A stretch of 64,000 nucleotides of DNA from an uncultured Coriobacteriaceae bacterium (GTDB lineage Bacteria > Actinomycetota > Coriobacteriia > Coriobacteriales > Atopobiaceae): contig CADAAU010000010.1 in NCBI GenBank assembly GCA_902786015.1, positions 1-64,000 of the forward strand, written 5' to 3'. This document shows positions 41,858 through 58,576 of the stretch, one piece after another (the stretch's first letter is position 1; every line of letters starts with the position of its first letter). Both the position numbers and the translations under genes were made by a program. The notes below the pieces were generated by a model, which worked only from the letters and a program-made list of their open reading frames with translations, was not told the DNA's origin and ran no database searches.

Positions 41858-44380
41858 TTACCAGCGGTGGTGCGACGGATGCATAAGTCGCATACCGTTT
41901 ACAACCACGATAAGCGCCACGCCCGTGTCGGCAAAGACCGCAGCGCCCATGCCGGCAAGGCCGAGCGAGACGAGAACGAACACCAGCAGTTTGACGCCAA
42001 GGGCAAACGTAATGTTCTCGCGCACGATGTTCATGGCGCGGTGAGCGAGGGCAAAGAACTTGGGTAGGGCCTCGAGACTGTCCGATAGAAGTGCCACATC
42101 TGCCACTTCGAGCGCGGTGTCGGAAGCGGCCGCACCCATGGTGATGCCCACGTCCGCCTTTGCCAGGGCCGGCGCATCGTTTATGCCGTCGCCGACCATC
42201 GCGATCTTTTCGCCAGCCTCTTGGACCTCGTCAATGCGATGGAGCTTATCTTCGGGAAGAACTCCAGCTAGTACGTTATCGATTCCCAGCGAGGAAGCAA
42301 CCGCATTGGCCACGAGCTCGTTGTCTCCCGTAAGCATTTGGACAGAAAGACCTTGTTCGTGGGTAAGGGCCTGGATGGCCGAAGGCGCTTCTTCGCGAAT
42401 GGCATCCGCGACGCCTATGATGCCAAACACCTTGCGTGCGCGTGTCACGACAATAGCCGTCGACCCGGCCTGTCCCAGACTCGCGACGGCCTGCCTCACG
42501 TCCTCCGTGACCGTTGCGTTCTGTTCGGCAAAGGCGAGCTTCCCCACCGTGCACACCTCACCCTCCACAATGCCTATCATTCCGTTGGCCGTGAGTTCCT
42601 CCACGTTTTGCGCCTCTAGGTACGGGGCATTCACGCGCTCGGCCTCTTGCGCGACGGCCCTAGCCAAGGGGTGAGTGGACTGCTGCTCGAGCGCTGCACC
42701 AACCGAGAGGACATCGGCTGCAAGGGCCGGTCCAAAGGGGATTACCTCATTAACGCGAGGCGTTCCGGTGGTCAAGGTACCCGTCTTGTCGAATGCGATG
42801 TTGCTCACTCGCGTGGCGATGTCGAAGTACGCGCCGCCCTTTACCAACATGCCCATGCGTGCCGCGCAAGAAAGTGCCGAGACAAACGATACGGGCGTAG
42901 AGATGACGAGCGCGCAAGGACACGCCACAACCAACAGCGAACACGCACGATAGCACCAGTCGTGCCAGAGCGACAAGTCAGTATATCCGCGTGTCAAAGA
43001 CACCACGATCGGTACTGCCACGCCTAGTATGAGTGCGCCGGCGATGACGATTGGCGTATACGCTGCGGCAAAGCGGTTGACGAAGCTCTCGTAGGGCGCC
43101 TTGGCGGCCTGAGCTCCTTGAACCTCGCTGACGATACGAGCCAAGGTCGTGCAGTCCTCATCAGCCGTAACGAGCACATCCACCACACCCGAGGTATTGA
43201 GCGAACCGGCAAAGACCTCCGCACCCTCGCCCTTGTCCTGCGGCACGGACTCACCCGTAACAGGCGCCTCGTTAAAGGAGCTGTTACCATGGGTAATGAC
43301 GCCGTCAAGCGGAACACGCTCTCCCGGCAGGACTCGGATGGTATAGCCTTCTTCTACACCAGACGTCTGTACATCGACCGTGGTGCCCTCAGGCGAGACG
43401 ACATGGGCCACGGAAGGCACCAAATCCATAAGATTCTTTATGGAGTTTGAGGTCTTGCGCATGGACCAGCCTTCGAGCCACTCCCCCACCTGGTCGAGGA
43501 AAATGACGATGGCAGCGTCTTCAAAGACTTCCGGGTCACCCGTAAAGCCAATGACAAGAGCGCCGATGACGGCAATGCCCATGAGCACGTTCATGTCTGC
43601 CGAGCGACGCCCAAGAGATGCAATTGCCATGGGCGCGACAAATATCAGGCCAGCAACGGCAGCTATCACGTAGAACGGTATCGCACGGTCTTCGTGTCCA
43701 AGTATGTGCTCGGTTATCATGCCCGCCACAAGTGCAAGGGCCGAGATGAACATTAGTATCTTTTCGCGATTCTGTGCGTACCAGCTTCGCTCATCTTTGA
43801 GCTCTTCGCGATCGGCGTCCGTAAGCTCAAGGTCCTCTCCGCAGGAACGCACCGCCTCGAGCGTCGCACGTTTGCAATCGACGATGTCCACGTTGGGTGC
43901 GGCAACGACTTCGAGCGTCGCGGTCGCATACACGACGCGGGCATCTTCGACCTCTTTGAGCCTCCGAACCGCATTTTGCAAGTTGCGTGCGCAGTTGGGG
44001 CAGTCAAGATCAACGATGGGATAGGTGAAGGTTGGTTCTGCGCTGAGCTCGGACTCGGTAAAGGAATCGTGATGATGATGGTGCCCGTGTCCGTGGTCGT
44101 GGCAGCCGCAGCCGCACTCGTCGTGGTCTCCACAGCCGCAGTGGTCGTGGTGATGGTGCTCGTCGCAGCCGCAGCCGCAGTGCTCGTGGTCGTGGTGGTG
44201 CAGATGATGATGGTGATGATGGTGCTCGTGTCCGTGGTCGTGACAACCGCAATCGCATTCTTCGTGGTCATGGTCGTGATGGTCGTGCTCGTTGCAGTCG
44301 CAGTGGTCGTGGTGGTGGCATTCGCAGTGGTCGTGGTGGTGATCCTCGTGGTCGTGGTGATGATGCTCTTGCTCCCTCAT
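41858..44380 (-). CDS. Zn/Cd-type P-type ATPase with His/Cys-rich N-terminal domain
   Basis: An 840-residue P1B-type heavy-metal ATPase. The first 105 or so residues are almost entirely His, Asp, Cys, Gly and Glu in runs such as HHDHEDHHHDHCECHHHDHC. A ferredoxin-like metal-binding domain with DLDCPNC comes next. The pump core has TGES, the transport-site CPC in VVACPCALV (about residue 475), phosphorylation motif DKTGT, the HP motif in STHPLARAV, and GDGINDAPAL near residue 745. It exports Zn(II) or Cd(II)-like ions. ATG 44380 lies two bases after the ArsR stop, so regulator and pump form one operon. Confidence 0.93.
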   Translation of the reverse strand: MREQEHHHHDHEDHHHDHCECHHHDHCDCNEHDHHDHDHEECDCGCHDHGHEHHHHHHHLHHHDHEHCGCGCDEHHHHDHCGCGDHDECGCGCHDHGHGHHHHHDSFTESELSAEPTFTYPIVDLDCPNCARNLQNAVRRLKEVEDARVVYATATLEVVAAPNVDIVDCKRATLEAVRSCGEDLELTDADREELKDERSWYAQNREKILMFISALALVAGMITEHILGHEDRAIPFYVIAAVAGLIFVAPMAIASLGRRSADMNVLMGIAVIGALVIGFTGDPEVFEDAAIVIFLDQVGEWLEGWSMRKTSNSIKNLMDLVPSVAHVVSPEGTTVDVQTSGVEEGYTIRVLPGERVPLDGVITHGNSSFNEAPVTGESVPQDKGEGAEVFAGSLNTSGVVDVLVTADEDCTTLARIVSEVQGAQAAKAPYESFVNRFAAAYTPIVIAGALILGVAVPIVVSLTRGYTDLSLWHDWCYRACSLLVVACPCALVISTPVSFVSALSCAARMGMLVKGGAYFDIATRVSNIAFDKTGTLTTGTPRVNEVIPFGPALAADVLSVGAALEQQSTHPLARAVAQEAERVNAPYLEAQNVEELTANGMIGIVEGEVCTVGKLAFAEQNATVTEDVRQAVASLGQAGSTAIVVTRARKVFGIIGVADAIREEAPSAIQALTHEQGLSVQMLTGDNELVANAVASSLGIDNVLAGVLPEDKLHRIDEVQEAGEKIAMVGDGINDAPALAKADVGITMGAAASDTALEVADVALLSDSLEALPKFFALAHRAMNIVRENITFALGVKLLVFVLVSLGLAGMGAAVFADTGVALIVVVNGMRLMHPSHHRW

Positions 44381-44382
44381 GA

Positions 44383-44748
44383 TCACTCCTCTCCCTTTGA
44401 ACTCAATGGTTCGGCGGCGTGCTCGAGGCCAATACCGATAAGCAACCCAACATGGTCGTCCGAAAGCGAATAGATGACGCGCTGTCCCTCGCGTTGTGCC
44501 GACACGAGACTGCGGTCCCTGAGCATTCGCAACTGATGCGAAATTGCCGACTGAGACACATGGCACACATCCTGCAGCTCCGATACGCTCTTGCTACCGG
44601 CAAGCAATGCAGACAGTATTTGGAAGCGTGTAAAATCAGAGAGTGCATCAAAGATTTGGGTCGCACCGTATACCGCTGCATCGTTTTCCAGTAGCTCGTT
44701 CAGTCTGCCTGTATCCAATGTGACCTCCATATATGTGTATTTGCTCAT
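44383..44748 (-). CDS. ArsR/SmtB-family metal-sensing repressor
   Basis: A 121-residue winged-helix repressor. The DNA-binding helices include VSELQDVCHVSQSAISHQLR. The C-terminal helix carries an alpha5 zinc site in the spacing D-x-H-x10-H-x2-E (D and H in DDHVG, H and E in LEHAAE), as in SmtB and CzrA. It lacks the alpha3N CxC site typical of CadC/ArsR, so Zn(II) or Co(II) is the likely inducer. It lies immediately upstream of the metal pump, which it should repress. ATG 44748 is chosen; ATG 44730 would remove six residues. The ribosome-binding site is weak, and TATACT lies close before the start. Confidence 0.9.
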   Translation of the reverse strand: MSKYTYMEVTLDTGRLNELLENDAAVYGATQIFDALSDFTRFQILSALLAGSKSVSELQDVCHVSQSAISHQLRMLRDRSLVSAQREGQRVIYSLSDDHVGLLIGIGLEHAAEPLSSKGEE

Positions 44749-44884
44749 GTGTTCATGCTTAGTATACGCCAATTTATGAGCAGAGGGAAGCCAAGACAAG
44801 CTTTACGTTATACTTTGCAGATTACAGTTACTGCTCACACCTTGTCACAAGGCAGATAGCGACCTCGGAATACAGATCGACCGT

Positions 44885-44979
44885 GGAACGGGGCTCCCAG
44901 GGAGTTAGTTCCGCAGCACGGGGCCCGTCGCAAGCCCTCCCCCAGAAGCGCGGAACCAACTCCCCGGGAGCCCCGTTCC
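44885..44979. repeat. REP family A locus, widely spaced units
   Basis: Units at 44885-44912 and 44952-44979 (GGAAC...GTTCC, inverted to each other) are separated by 39 bases, longer than at other loci. The second reads ggaaccaactccccgggagc and the first is partly degraded. They lie between the ArsR and TraX genes, in a 291-base gap with nothing else recognisable. Confidence 0.8.
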
Positions 44980-45039
44980 ACTCGTTGCTTAATCGGACAG
45001 CTGGCATCGTCTGTAACGACTACACGAAAGGAGTGTGTT

Positions 45040-45777
45040 ATGAAAGAACCCGCAGCCGTGCTTGCGCCAGAACGGTATCGAACCCTAAGTGGCAGTGCTC
45101 TCAAGGTCATCGCAGTCGTCACCATGTTTATTGACCATGCCTCTAAGCGGTTGCTCGCAAGCAATTACACCTACACGAAGCCTTTGTTCTATGTTGGCAA
45201 GAACCCCATCAACTGGATGTACATCTTCGAGACTATCGGTCGACTTGCCTTTCCCATTTTCTGCTTCCTGCTTGTAGAGGGATTCGTATACACGCGCAGC
45301 CGAACTCGTTATGCACGAAATCTCTTGGTGTTTGCCCTGATCTCCGAGATACCCTTCGATCTTTCGCGCAGCCTTTCGCCCTTCGATCCGACGTACCAGA
45401 ACGTGTTCTTCACATTGCTTTTGGGGTTCTTGGGGATGTACGCCCTTGAGGAATTCGGTGACAAGCCAGCATTGCAGGCCACTTGCGTCATTGGGTTGGC
45501 AATCGTTTCGATGGGACTCCTGTGTGACTATGGCCCACGAGGTTACGCCCTCATTCTGATTCTGTACTTGCTTCGCAGCAATGCAGTTGCAAAGACCGCT
45601 CTAGGATGTTGCATAACCAACGCCACATGGCGTGCGGGCCTCGCGTTTATTCCCATCAACTTGTACAACGGTCAGCGGGGATTCATCAAGGGGCCCGTGC
45701 TCAAGTTCGCGTTCTACGCGTTCTATCCCCTCCACATCCTCCTCCTTTGGTGGCTGCGGCTTCGGATGGGAGTATAG
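45040..45777 (+). CDS. TraX family membrane protein
   Basis: A 245-residue multi-spanning membrane protein with about seven helices and the family features: LKVIAVVTMFIDHAS near the N terminus, GRLAFPIFCFLLVEGF near residues 67-82, RNLLVFALISEIPFDL, and FYPLHILLLWWLR at the end. TraX was first described in pilin acetylation on F plasmids, but chromosomal relatives in Gram-positives are widespread acyltransferase-like proteins of unknown target. No conjugation genes occur here. ATG 45040 follows AAAGGAG. It faces rpoC across a terminator. Confidence 0.85.
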   Translation: MKEPAAVLAPERYRTLSGSALKVIAVVTMFIDHASKRLLASNYTYTKPLFYVGKNPINWMYIFETIGRLAFPIFCFLLVEGFVYTRSRTRYARNLLVFALISEIPFDLSRSLSPFDPTYQNVFFTLLLGFLGMYALEEFGDKPALQATCVIGLAIVSMGLLCDYGPRGYALILILYLLRSNAVAKTALGCCITNATWRAGLAFIPINLYNGQRGFIKGPVLKFAFYAFYPLHILLLWWLRLRMGV

Positions 45778-45791
45778 CGGACTTGCGGGAG

Positions 45792-45820
45792 AAAAGAGCG
45801 CCCCTTCGTAAAGGGGCGCT
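45792..45820 (-). terminator. Terminator of rpoBC
   Basis: AGCGCCCCTT and AAGGGGCGCT form a 10-bp stem with a 4-nt loop. On the - strand it is followed by CTTTTCTCC. It lies 26 nt past the rpoC stop and may also end the TraX transcript. Confidence 0.8.
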
Positions 45821-45845
45821 TCAATTTGTATATGTAGACCGTTCT

Positions 45846-50279
<4,434 letters not shown>

Positions 50280-50284
50280 GTTCG

Positions 50285-53827
<3,543 letters not shown>

Positions 53828-53881
53828 CAGGCAGTTCCTCCTTACAAACGAACGAGAATGCGGCTTTTGTCGCAATATACC

Positions 53882-53910
53882 AATTTAACGGAACGCCGCT
53901 GCTTGGTCAA
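53882..53910 (-). promoter_or_regulatory. Probable promoter of rpoBC
   Basis: On the - strand TTGACC (53910-53905) and TAAATT (53887-53882) are separated by 17 nt, about 55 nt upstream of the rpoB start. With the rplL terminator at 54090-54118 it fits an independent rpoBC unit. The 316-base rplL-rpoB gap holds only these two and a REP locus. Confidence 0.6.
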
Positions 53911-54008
53911 CGATTTGGTCTTGACAATCCGCACGTTTTGCACTAGAGCACCAAACAAACATTTCTACCTGCGAAAACTTCATTTAAAAATGTGAAGGGT
54001 ATGTGCGC

Positions 54009-54070
54009 GGAACAAAACTCCCCGGGAACTCTGTTCCATCTGGAACAGAGTTCCCGGGGAGTTTTGTTCC
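54009..54070. repeat. REP family A locus, paired inverted units
   Basis: GGAACAAAACTCCCCGGGAA continues to CTCTGTTCC, then atct, then the near-perfect mirror image ending TTTTGTTCC. It is the most symmetrical copy in the window and lies between the rplL terminator and the rpoB promoter. Confidence 0.88.
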
Positions 54071-54089
54071 GCGCAAACCAGCCGGCAAG

Positions 54090-54118
54090 CAAAAAGGCCG
54101 GACCCTGGGGCCCGGCCT
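54090..54118 (-). terminator. Terminator of rplJL
   Basis: GGCCGGG and CCGGCC arms with a CCCAGGG inner part form a G+C-rich stem, followed on the - strand by TTTTTGCTTG. It lies 26 nt past the rplL stop. Confidence 0.85.
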
Positions 54119-54143
54119 CTTGCAAAGCAGTGTGAAGCAGAAG

Positions 54144-54524
54144 TTACTTCAGGGTGACGGCGGCGCCGGCCTCCTCGAGCTCCTTCTTGGCAGCCTCGGC
54201 GTCCTCCTTCTTGGCACCCTCCATGATCACGTTCGGGGCCTTCTCGACGGCCTCCTTGGCCTCCTTGAGGCCAAGGCCGGTGAGCTTGCGGACGACCTTG
54301 ATGACGGCGATCTTCTTGTCGCCGAAGGAGGTGAGCTCAACGTCAAAGTTGGTCTTCTCCTCCTCAGCCTCGGCAGCGCCACCAGCTGCGGGAGCAGCGG
54401 CAATAGCCATGGGGGCGGCAGCGGAGACGCCGAAGACGTCCTCCAGCTCGTGGACGAGCTCGCTGAGCTCGAGAGCGGTCATTTCCTTAAGGGCCTCAAT
54501 AATTTCGTCTTTGGTGACAGCCAT
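54144..54524 (-). CDS. rplL: Ribosomal protein L7/L12
   Basis: A 126-residue acidic stalk protein. Its N-terminal dimerisation helix region ([20 protein letters not shown]) binds L10, an Ala/Pro/Gly hinge ([15 protein letters not shown]) follows, and the C-terminal domain with [20 protein letters not shown] recruits translation factors. ATG 54524 follows AAGGAG. It is cotranscribed with rplJ 78 nt upstream and followed by a strong terminator. Confidence 0.97.
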   Translation of the reverse strand: MAVTKDEIIEALKEMTALELSELVHELEDVFGVSAAAPMAIAAAPAAGGAAEAEEEKTNFDVELTSFGDKKIAVIKVVRKLTGLGLKEAKEAVEKAPNVIMEGAKKEDAEAAKKELEEAGAAVTLK

Positions 54525-54602
54525 GGTCAACTCCTTACTAGGTGGGCACCCTTGTGCCCTCGATTCTTTACATTCATACATGCCGCGCATGCGGCGTTAC
54601 CG

Positions 54603-55127
54603 CTAAGCGGCTTCCTTCTTTTGCTCGGCAATTGCGTCGAGCGCCGTAACGAGACCACGCGCGGGTCCGGCGCACACGGAAGCGATACCGCGAAGCGGGC
54701 TCGCCATGACGTACACCAGCTGGGCAAGGAGCTCGTCGCGACTAGCAAGGTCGGCATACGCCTTGGCCTCTTCGGCGTTCAGTCCCTTCCCGTCGGCAAT
54801 ACCAGCCACGAACTCAATCTTTTTGAGCTCATCGGACTTGGCTTTGATTGCCTTGGCGGCATCAACGGGATCGTTCTCGAAGAACACGTACGCGCACGTG
54901 CCAACGAGATTCTCGCTGATGTCGGGCAGACCCTCCTCCTGCAGCGCAATTCGCATGATGTTGTTCTTGTAGACCTTCATCTCGGAGTTAACCTCGCGAA
55001 GAGCCCTGCGCAGCTCCTGGGACTCCTTTACGGTAAGACCACGATAGTCCACAACAAAGAAGCCCTTGGAGTTCTCGATAGATCCCTTGATCTTGTCGAG
55101 CATCGCTACATTGCTTTTGTTTGGCAT
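54603..55127 (-). CDS. rplJ: Ribosomal protein L10
   Basis: A 174-residue base of the ribosomal stalk. The N-terminal 23S rRNA-binding part (VVDYRGLTVKESQELRRALR, KVYKNNIMRIAL) is followed by a C-terminal helical region that holds L7/L12 dimers. ATG 55127 follows AGGGAGG. A terminator-like hairpin 43 nt upstream of the start could attenuate this unit. The upstream neighbour is the RAYT gene, not rplA as in most bacteria. Confidence 0.96.
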   Translation of the reverse strand: MPNKSNVAMLDKIKGSIENSKGFFVVDYRGLTVKESQELRRALREVNSEMKVYKNNIMRIALQEEGLPDISENLVGTCAYVFFENDPVDAAKAIKAKSDELKKIEFVAGIADGKGLNAEEAKAYADLASRDELLAQLVYVMASPLRGIASVCAGPARGLVTALDAIAEQKKEAA

Positions 55128-55169
55128 GAAATACACCTCCCTTTGTTTTGCTCGGGCACGAGCCACTAC

Positions 55170-55198
55170 AAAAAACCCGCTTGGCGCAGCCAAACGGG
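55170..55198 (-). promoter_or_regulatory. rplJL leader terminator or attenuator
   Basis: On the - strand CCCGTTTGGC and GCCAAGCGGG pair with one G-U around TGC, followed by six T. It lies 43 nt before the rplJ start. It could end transcription from rplK-rplA and the RAYT gene, or act as the attenuator of an L10 leader where excess L10-L12 binds. I cannot see an alternative antiterminator confidently. Confidence 0.7.
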
Positions 55199-55370
55199 AC
55201 CTTAGGGAAGTCTATCCTCAAGACCACCTCGGCAGGCGGGCATTCCCATTAAGCCTTGCGGCACCGGCTGTCTTTGGCAGCGATTCGTGCGATTCGATTT
55301 GCAAAACGTATTTTTGCAGCGTGTATCCACGTTGTCAAGCCAGACCGAATTCCCACACAACTCCCCAAGC

Positions 55371-55432
55371 GGAACACAACTCCCCGGGAACTTTGTTCCA
55401 GATGGAACAAAGTTCCCGGGGAAGTGCGTTCC
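55371..55432. repeat. REP family A locus at the 3' end of the RAYT gene
   Basis: Paired inverted units from GGAACACAACTCCCCGGGAA to the mirrored end at GTTCC 55432, spaced by agat. The RAYT stop codon lies one base beyond. A truncated extra arm (cacacaactccccaagc) precedes it at 55354-55370. It is almost identical to the copy upstream of the RAYT gene. Confidence 0.9.
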
Positions 55433-55433
55433 G

Positions 55434-56177
55434 CTACGTGCTGAGGACACGCGATACAGTTGAAACCCCTATGCCAAAGGTGCGTGCAATCTGGCGTATT
55501 GTCGCCCCCTCCGCTCTGATCATGCGTATGAGTTCGTTCCGCCGCGTACGTGGAAGCAGACGCAACTCTGCAGACGATTGCACGTTGGCCATCGCGATTG
55601 CCATTGCAAGCAGATCTCCATCCTCCTCGGTTTTGGAGCGTTTCCTTCTTACCACATCCGCTGGAGATCCCTCATACGCATCAAAAGCCTCAAAAGAGCC
55701 AAAGAGCCCGATCACAGTGCTGGTATCCACCATCCAATGCAAACCCGCATATTCTCGATAACTGCTCCATCGATAATCGCGCATTCCACAAATGTGGGCT
55801 GCCTGTGGATTCATATGAACGTAATGTACTGTTGCAATGAGCTGAGCATCATCGACAATTGGCTTGCTCCAAAAAACGCCTTGGAATAGTGTGCCCGACC
55901 GCCCTGTCCGCGCATTGAAATATCGCGTGTAGCGGGCATCCACTATATGCATAAAATTGCTAACGGACTCGGGCCTGTCGGCACAGTCCACTATAAGGTG
56001 CGTGTGATCCGTCATAAGCACCCAAGCAATAATGCGGATGTGTTCCCGGTCACGTGCAGTCTTGACAAGGCGCAGATATGCACGTCGGTCATTGTCATCC
56101 TCGAACAGCGCAATCTGACCCGCACTCCGCGAGGTCACATGATAGTAGCCGGATTCGCTCAGTTTTCTCCGTGCCAT
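55434..56177 (-). CDS. REP-associated tyrosine transposase (RAYT, TnpA_REP/Y1 type)
   Basis: A 247-residue Y1-type single-strand DNA transposase. The opening SGYYHVTSRSAGQIALFEDD is the classic RAYT N terminus. The metal-binding HUH-type motif reads DHTHLIVD near residue 57, and the catalytic Tyr lies in HYVHMNPQAAH near residue 120. WSSYREYAG follows, and the C-terminal 40 residues form a helix-turn-helix (TIRQIARTFGIGVSTVSRVL). ATG 56177 follows GGAGG. The gene is bracketed by paired REP palindromes at 55371-55432 and 56200-56261, as in known RAYT/REP systems, and splits rplA from rplJ. It is a single, apparently intact copy, probably maintained as a domesticated mobiliser of the repeats. 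Confidence 0.92.
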   Translation of the reverse strand: MARRKLSESGYYHVTSRSAGQIALFEDDNDRRAYLRLVKTARDREHIRIIAWVLMTDHTHLIVDCADRPESVSNFMHIVDARYTRYFNARTGRSGTLFQGVFWSKPIVDDAQLIATVHYVHMNPQAAHICGMRDYRWSSYREYAGLHWMVDTSTVIGLFGSFEAFDAYEGSPADVVRRKRSKTEEDGDLLAMAIAMANVQSSAELRLLPRTRRNELIRMIRAEGATIRQIARTFGIGVSTVSRVLST

Positions 56178-56199
56178 CTTTCCTCCAAAAGTGAGAAGC

Positions 56200-56261
56200 G
56201 GAACACAACTCCCCGGGAACTTTGTTCCAGATGGAACATAGTTCCCGGGGAGTTGTGTTCC
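56200..56261. repeat. REP family A locus at the 5' end of the RAYT gene
   Basis: The paired inverted units from GGAAC 56200 to GTTCC 56261, with agat between them, match the copy after the RAYT gene apart from a few bases in the second unit. It lies between the rplA stop (56279) and the RAYT start. Confidence 0.9.
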
Positions 56262-56278
56262 GCTTGTGTGTGGAGCGG

Positions 56279-56986
56279 CTAGTCGGCGAGGAAGTCGCGA
56301 GTGTGAGCGGGATCCAGACGGACGCCGGGGCCCATCGTCGAGGATACGACAACGGACTTGACGTAGCGGCCCTTAGCGCTGGACGGCTTGACGCGCAGAA
56401 GCTCGGTAAAGAGCGTGCCGTAGTTCTCGGCCAGCTTCTCGACGGGGAACGACGTCTTGCCCAGGGGAACGTGGCAGATGCCGTAACGATCCGCACGATA
56501 CTCAACGCGGCCGGCCTTGAGCTCCTGGACCATCTTTGCGACGTCCATGGTAACGGTGCCGAGCTTGGGGTTGGGCATGAGGCCACGCGGTCCAAGGATG
56601 CGGCCAAGACGACCAACCTTGCCCATCATGTTGGGCGTAGCGATGGCGGCATCGAAGTTGAGCTCACCCTTCTGTACCTGTGCGACGAGGTCATCGGAAC
56701 CAACGATGTCGGCACCGGCCTCCTCAGCCTCACGAGCCTTCTCGCCCTCGGCAAAGACGGCGACGCGGATGCTCTTGCCAGTGCCGTGAGGCAGCGAAAT
56801 GGAACCGCGGACGTTCTGGTCGGCCCTGCGGGTATCGACGCCCAGGCGAATGGAAACCTCTACCGTCTCGTCGAACTTCGCCTCGGCGATGTCCTTTACG
56901 AGCTGCAGACCAGCCTTGGGGCTGTAGAACTTCTCGCGATCGACCTTGGCGAGTTGCTCGCGATAACGCTTTCCGTGCTTTGGCAT
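56279..56986 (-). CDS. rplA: Ribosomal protein L1
   Basis: A 235-residue L1 stalk protein of standard length, binding 23S rRNA and often its own mRNA. Family features are [10 protein letters not shown] at the start, [20 protein letters not shown] near residue 51 and the signature [20 protein letters not shown] then [14 protein letters not shown] 56986 follows AGGAGG. It is cotranscribed with rplK 68 nt upstream. The next gene downstream is the inserted RAYT. Confidence 0.97.
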   Translation of the reverse strand: MPKHGKRYREQLAKVDREKFYSPKAGLQLVKDIAEAKFDETVEVSIRLGVDTRRADQNVRGSISLPHGTGKSIRVAVFAEGEKAREAEEAGADIVGSDDLVAQVQKGELNFDAAIATPNMMGKVGRLGRILGPRGLMPNPKLGTVTMDVAKMVQELKAGRVEYRADRYGICHVPLGKTSFPVEKLAENYGTLFTELLRVKPSSAKGRYVKSVVVSSTMGPGVRLDPAHTRDFLAD

Positions 56987-57054
56987 AATTCCTCCTTGTG
57001 GTAATGACGGGCTCTTGCCCTTCCACCTATGTTTGCCCTTTCGGACACGTACCC

Positions 57055-57480
57055 TTACTCAGCGATCGTGACGCCCATGGAACGAGCGGTGCCAGCCACG
57101 ATCTTCTTTGCAGCCTCGATGTCGTTGGCATTGAGGTCTGGCATCTTGATCTCGGCGATCTTTGTGAGCTGCTCGTCGGTGAGCTGGCCCACCTTGTCGC
57201 GCTGGGGAACGCCAGAACCGCTCTTGAGGCCAAGCTCTTTCTTGATGAGCTGTGCCGCAGGAGGCGTCTTTGTAACGAAGTCAAACGTACGGTCCTCATA
57301 AACCGTAATCTCGACCGGAATGATGTCACCGGCCTTGTCCTTCGTGGCGTTGTTGAACGCCGTGCAGAACTGCATGATGTTGACTTGCGCAGCACCAAGT
57401 GCAGGTCCGACGGGAGGCGCAGGATTTGCCTGACCGGCCGGAATCTGAAGCTTAATAAAATGCGTGACCTGCTTCGCCAT
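57055..57480 (-). CDS. rplK: Ribosomal protein L11
   Basis: A 141-residue L11 protein contacting the GTPase-associated centre. The N-terminal [20 protein letters not shown] then GPALG and the C-terminal RNA-binding domain ([28 protein letters not shown]) are complete. ATG 57480 follows AAGGGGAAG. It lies 93 nt downstream of nusG in the order nusG-rplK-rplA. Confidence 0.97.
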   Translation of the reverse strand: MAKQVTHFIKLQIPAGQANPAPPVGPALGAAQVNIMQFCTAFNNATKDKAGDIIPVEITVYEDRTFDFVTKTPPAAQLIKKELGLKSGSGVPQRDKVGQLTDEQLTKIAEIKMPDLNANDIEAAKKIVAGTARSMGVTIAE

Positions 57481-57573
57481 GATTCTTCCCCTTTATGGTA
57501 GTAAACAATCCTTGTATGTTTGAGCCAGAAACGAGAAGCTATCCTCACCGATACCGAATCTGGCCGTTAGACC

Positions 57574-58116
57574 CTAGCTGATAACCGACACCTGGTCTAT
57601 GGTAAGTTCCACGGGAGTATCGCGCCCAAAGATGCTCACCATAACCTTGACCTTGTTGGCCTCGGGATTGACCTCTGAAATTTGTCCGTCGAAATCTGCA
57701 AGCGGACCCGAGATTACGCGAATCGACTGGCCGACTTCGAGGTTGGTAGCGGTACGCTTTGGCACGCTTGTAGTTCCGCGCGCACCCGTATGCATAATCT
57801 TGTTGTACTCGCTACGACGCAGCGGAGAAGGCTTTCCGTCAACCCCCACAAAGCCCGTTACGCCAGCCGTATTGCGAACGATGGTCCACGTGTCATCATT
57901 CATCTCCATGCGCACGAGGACATACCCAGGAAACACCTTTGCTTCCTTGGTGTCGCGCTTCCCACCATCCTTGATCTCGATGACCTCTTCCGTGGGGATT
58001 TGGATATCCTTGATGAGGTCCTCGGCACCAAAGGTCTCGATGCGGTGCTCCAGATCGGTTTTGACCTTGTTCTCGTACCCCGAGTAGGTATGAACAACAT
58101 ACCAGCGCTTAGCCAT
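57574..58116 (-). CDS. nusG: Transcription antitermination factor NusG
   Basis: A 180-residue NusG. The NGN domain starts [20 protein letters not shown], with [16 protein letters not shown] near residue 60, and binds the beta' clamp. The KOW domain carries [20 protein letters not shown] near residue 128. ATG 58116 lies two bases after secE, so translation is coupled. Confidence 0.96.
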   Translation of the reverse strand: MAKRWYVVHTYSGYENKVKTDLEHRIETFGAEDLIKDIQIPTEEVIEIKDGGKRDTKEAKVFPGYVLVRMEMNDDTWTIVRNTAGVTGFVGVDGKPSPLRRSEYNKIMHTGARGTTSVPKRTATNLEVGQSIRVISGPLADFDGQISEVNPEANKVKVMVSIFGRDTPVELTIDQVSVIS

Positions 58117-58118
58117 CG

Positions 58119-58502
58119 TTATCCCCTCAAGCCGGTGTATTGAACGAGAGCAGCCACAAAGCCTGTATCGACAGCCCAAATCAGTACGCCAAAGACAATG
58201 AGCATGGCGATAACGGCCACCGAGTAGTTGCGAAGCTCGGGACCACTAGGCCACGTCACCTGACGCATCTCGGAGCGAACATCGGCAAAGTAACCCGTAA
58301 CACGCGCTATGCCCTTGCGATCGGCCTTAGCGACTGCCTTGGTCTTTGCTGCTGGCTTCGAAGACTTGTCCTTACCCTTAAAAATCGAACGAGACTTCTC
58401 GGGTTGGCCGGCAGCAGCCGCTGCCTGAGCGGCCTCGACGCGAGCACGCTCCTGTTGGCGTGCCTTGCGCGCGGCTCTTTTGTTGCGCTCCCTTTTGGCC
58501 AT
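58119..58502 (-). CDS. secE: Preprotein translocase subunit SecE
   Basis: A 127-residue SecE with a long Lys/Ala-rich cytosolic N terminus (about residues 1-70), the conserved amphipathic stretch [20 protein letters not shown] and one transmembrane helix (about residues 93-115). It clamps SecY in the translocon. The extra basic N-terminal part is common in actinobacteria. ATG 58502 lies 75 nt downstream of the tRNA-Trp gene. An in-frame extension upstream runs through the tRNA and is not used. Confidence 0.92.
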   Translation of the reverse strand: MAKRERNKRAARKARQQERARVEAAQAAAAAGQPEKSRSIFKGKDKSSKPAAKTKAVAKADRKGIARVTGYFADVRSEMRQVTWPSGPELRNYSVAVIAMLIVFGVLIWAVDTGFVAALVQYTGLRG

Positions 58503-58576
58503 CGTTAGGTTCCTTCCAAATAAAAGCCTCTTATCATAGAAACCGGCTTTCCCAATGGGAAAGCCGGTGAGAATGC

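Noticed and set aside
45040..45777. TraX as evidence for a conjugative element
   Set aside because: No relaxase, coupling protein or pilus genes occur nearby; chromosomal TraX relatives are common.
55434..56177. The RAYT gene as an active IS200/IS605-type insertion sequence
   Set aside because: It has no TnpB partner, occurs once here, and its flanks are paired REP palindromes; the N-terminal and C-terminal features are those of RAYTs rather than IS200 transposases.
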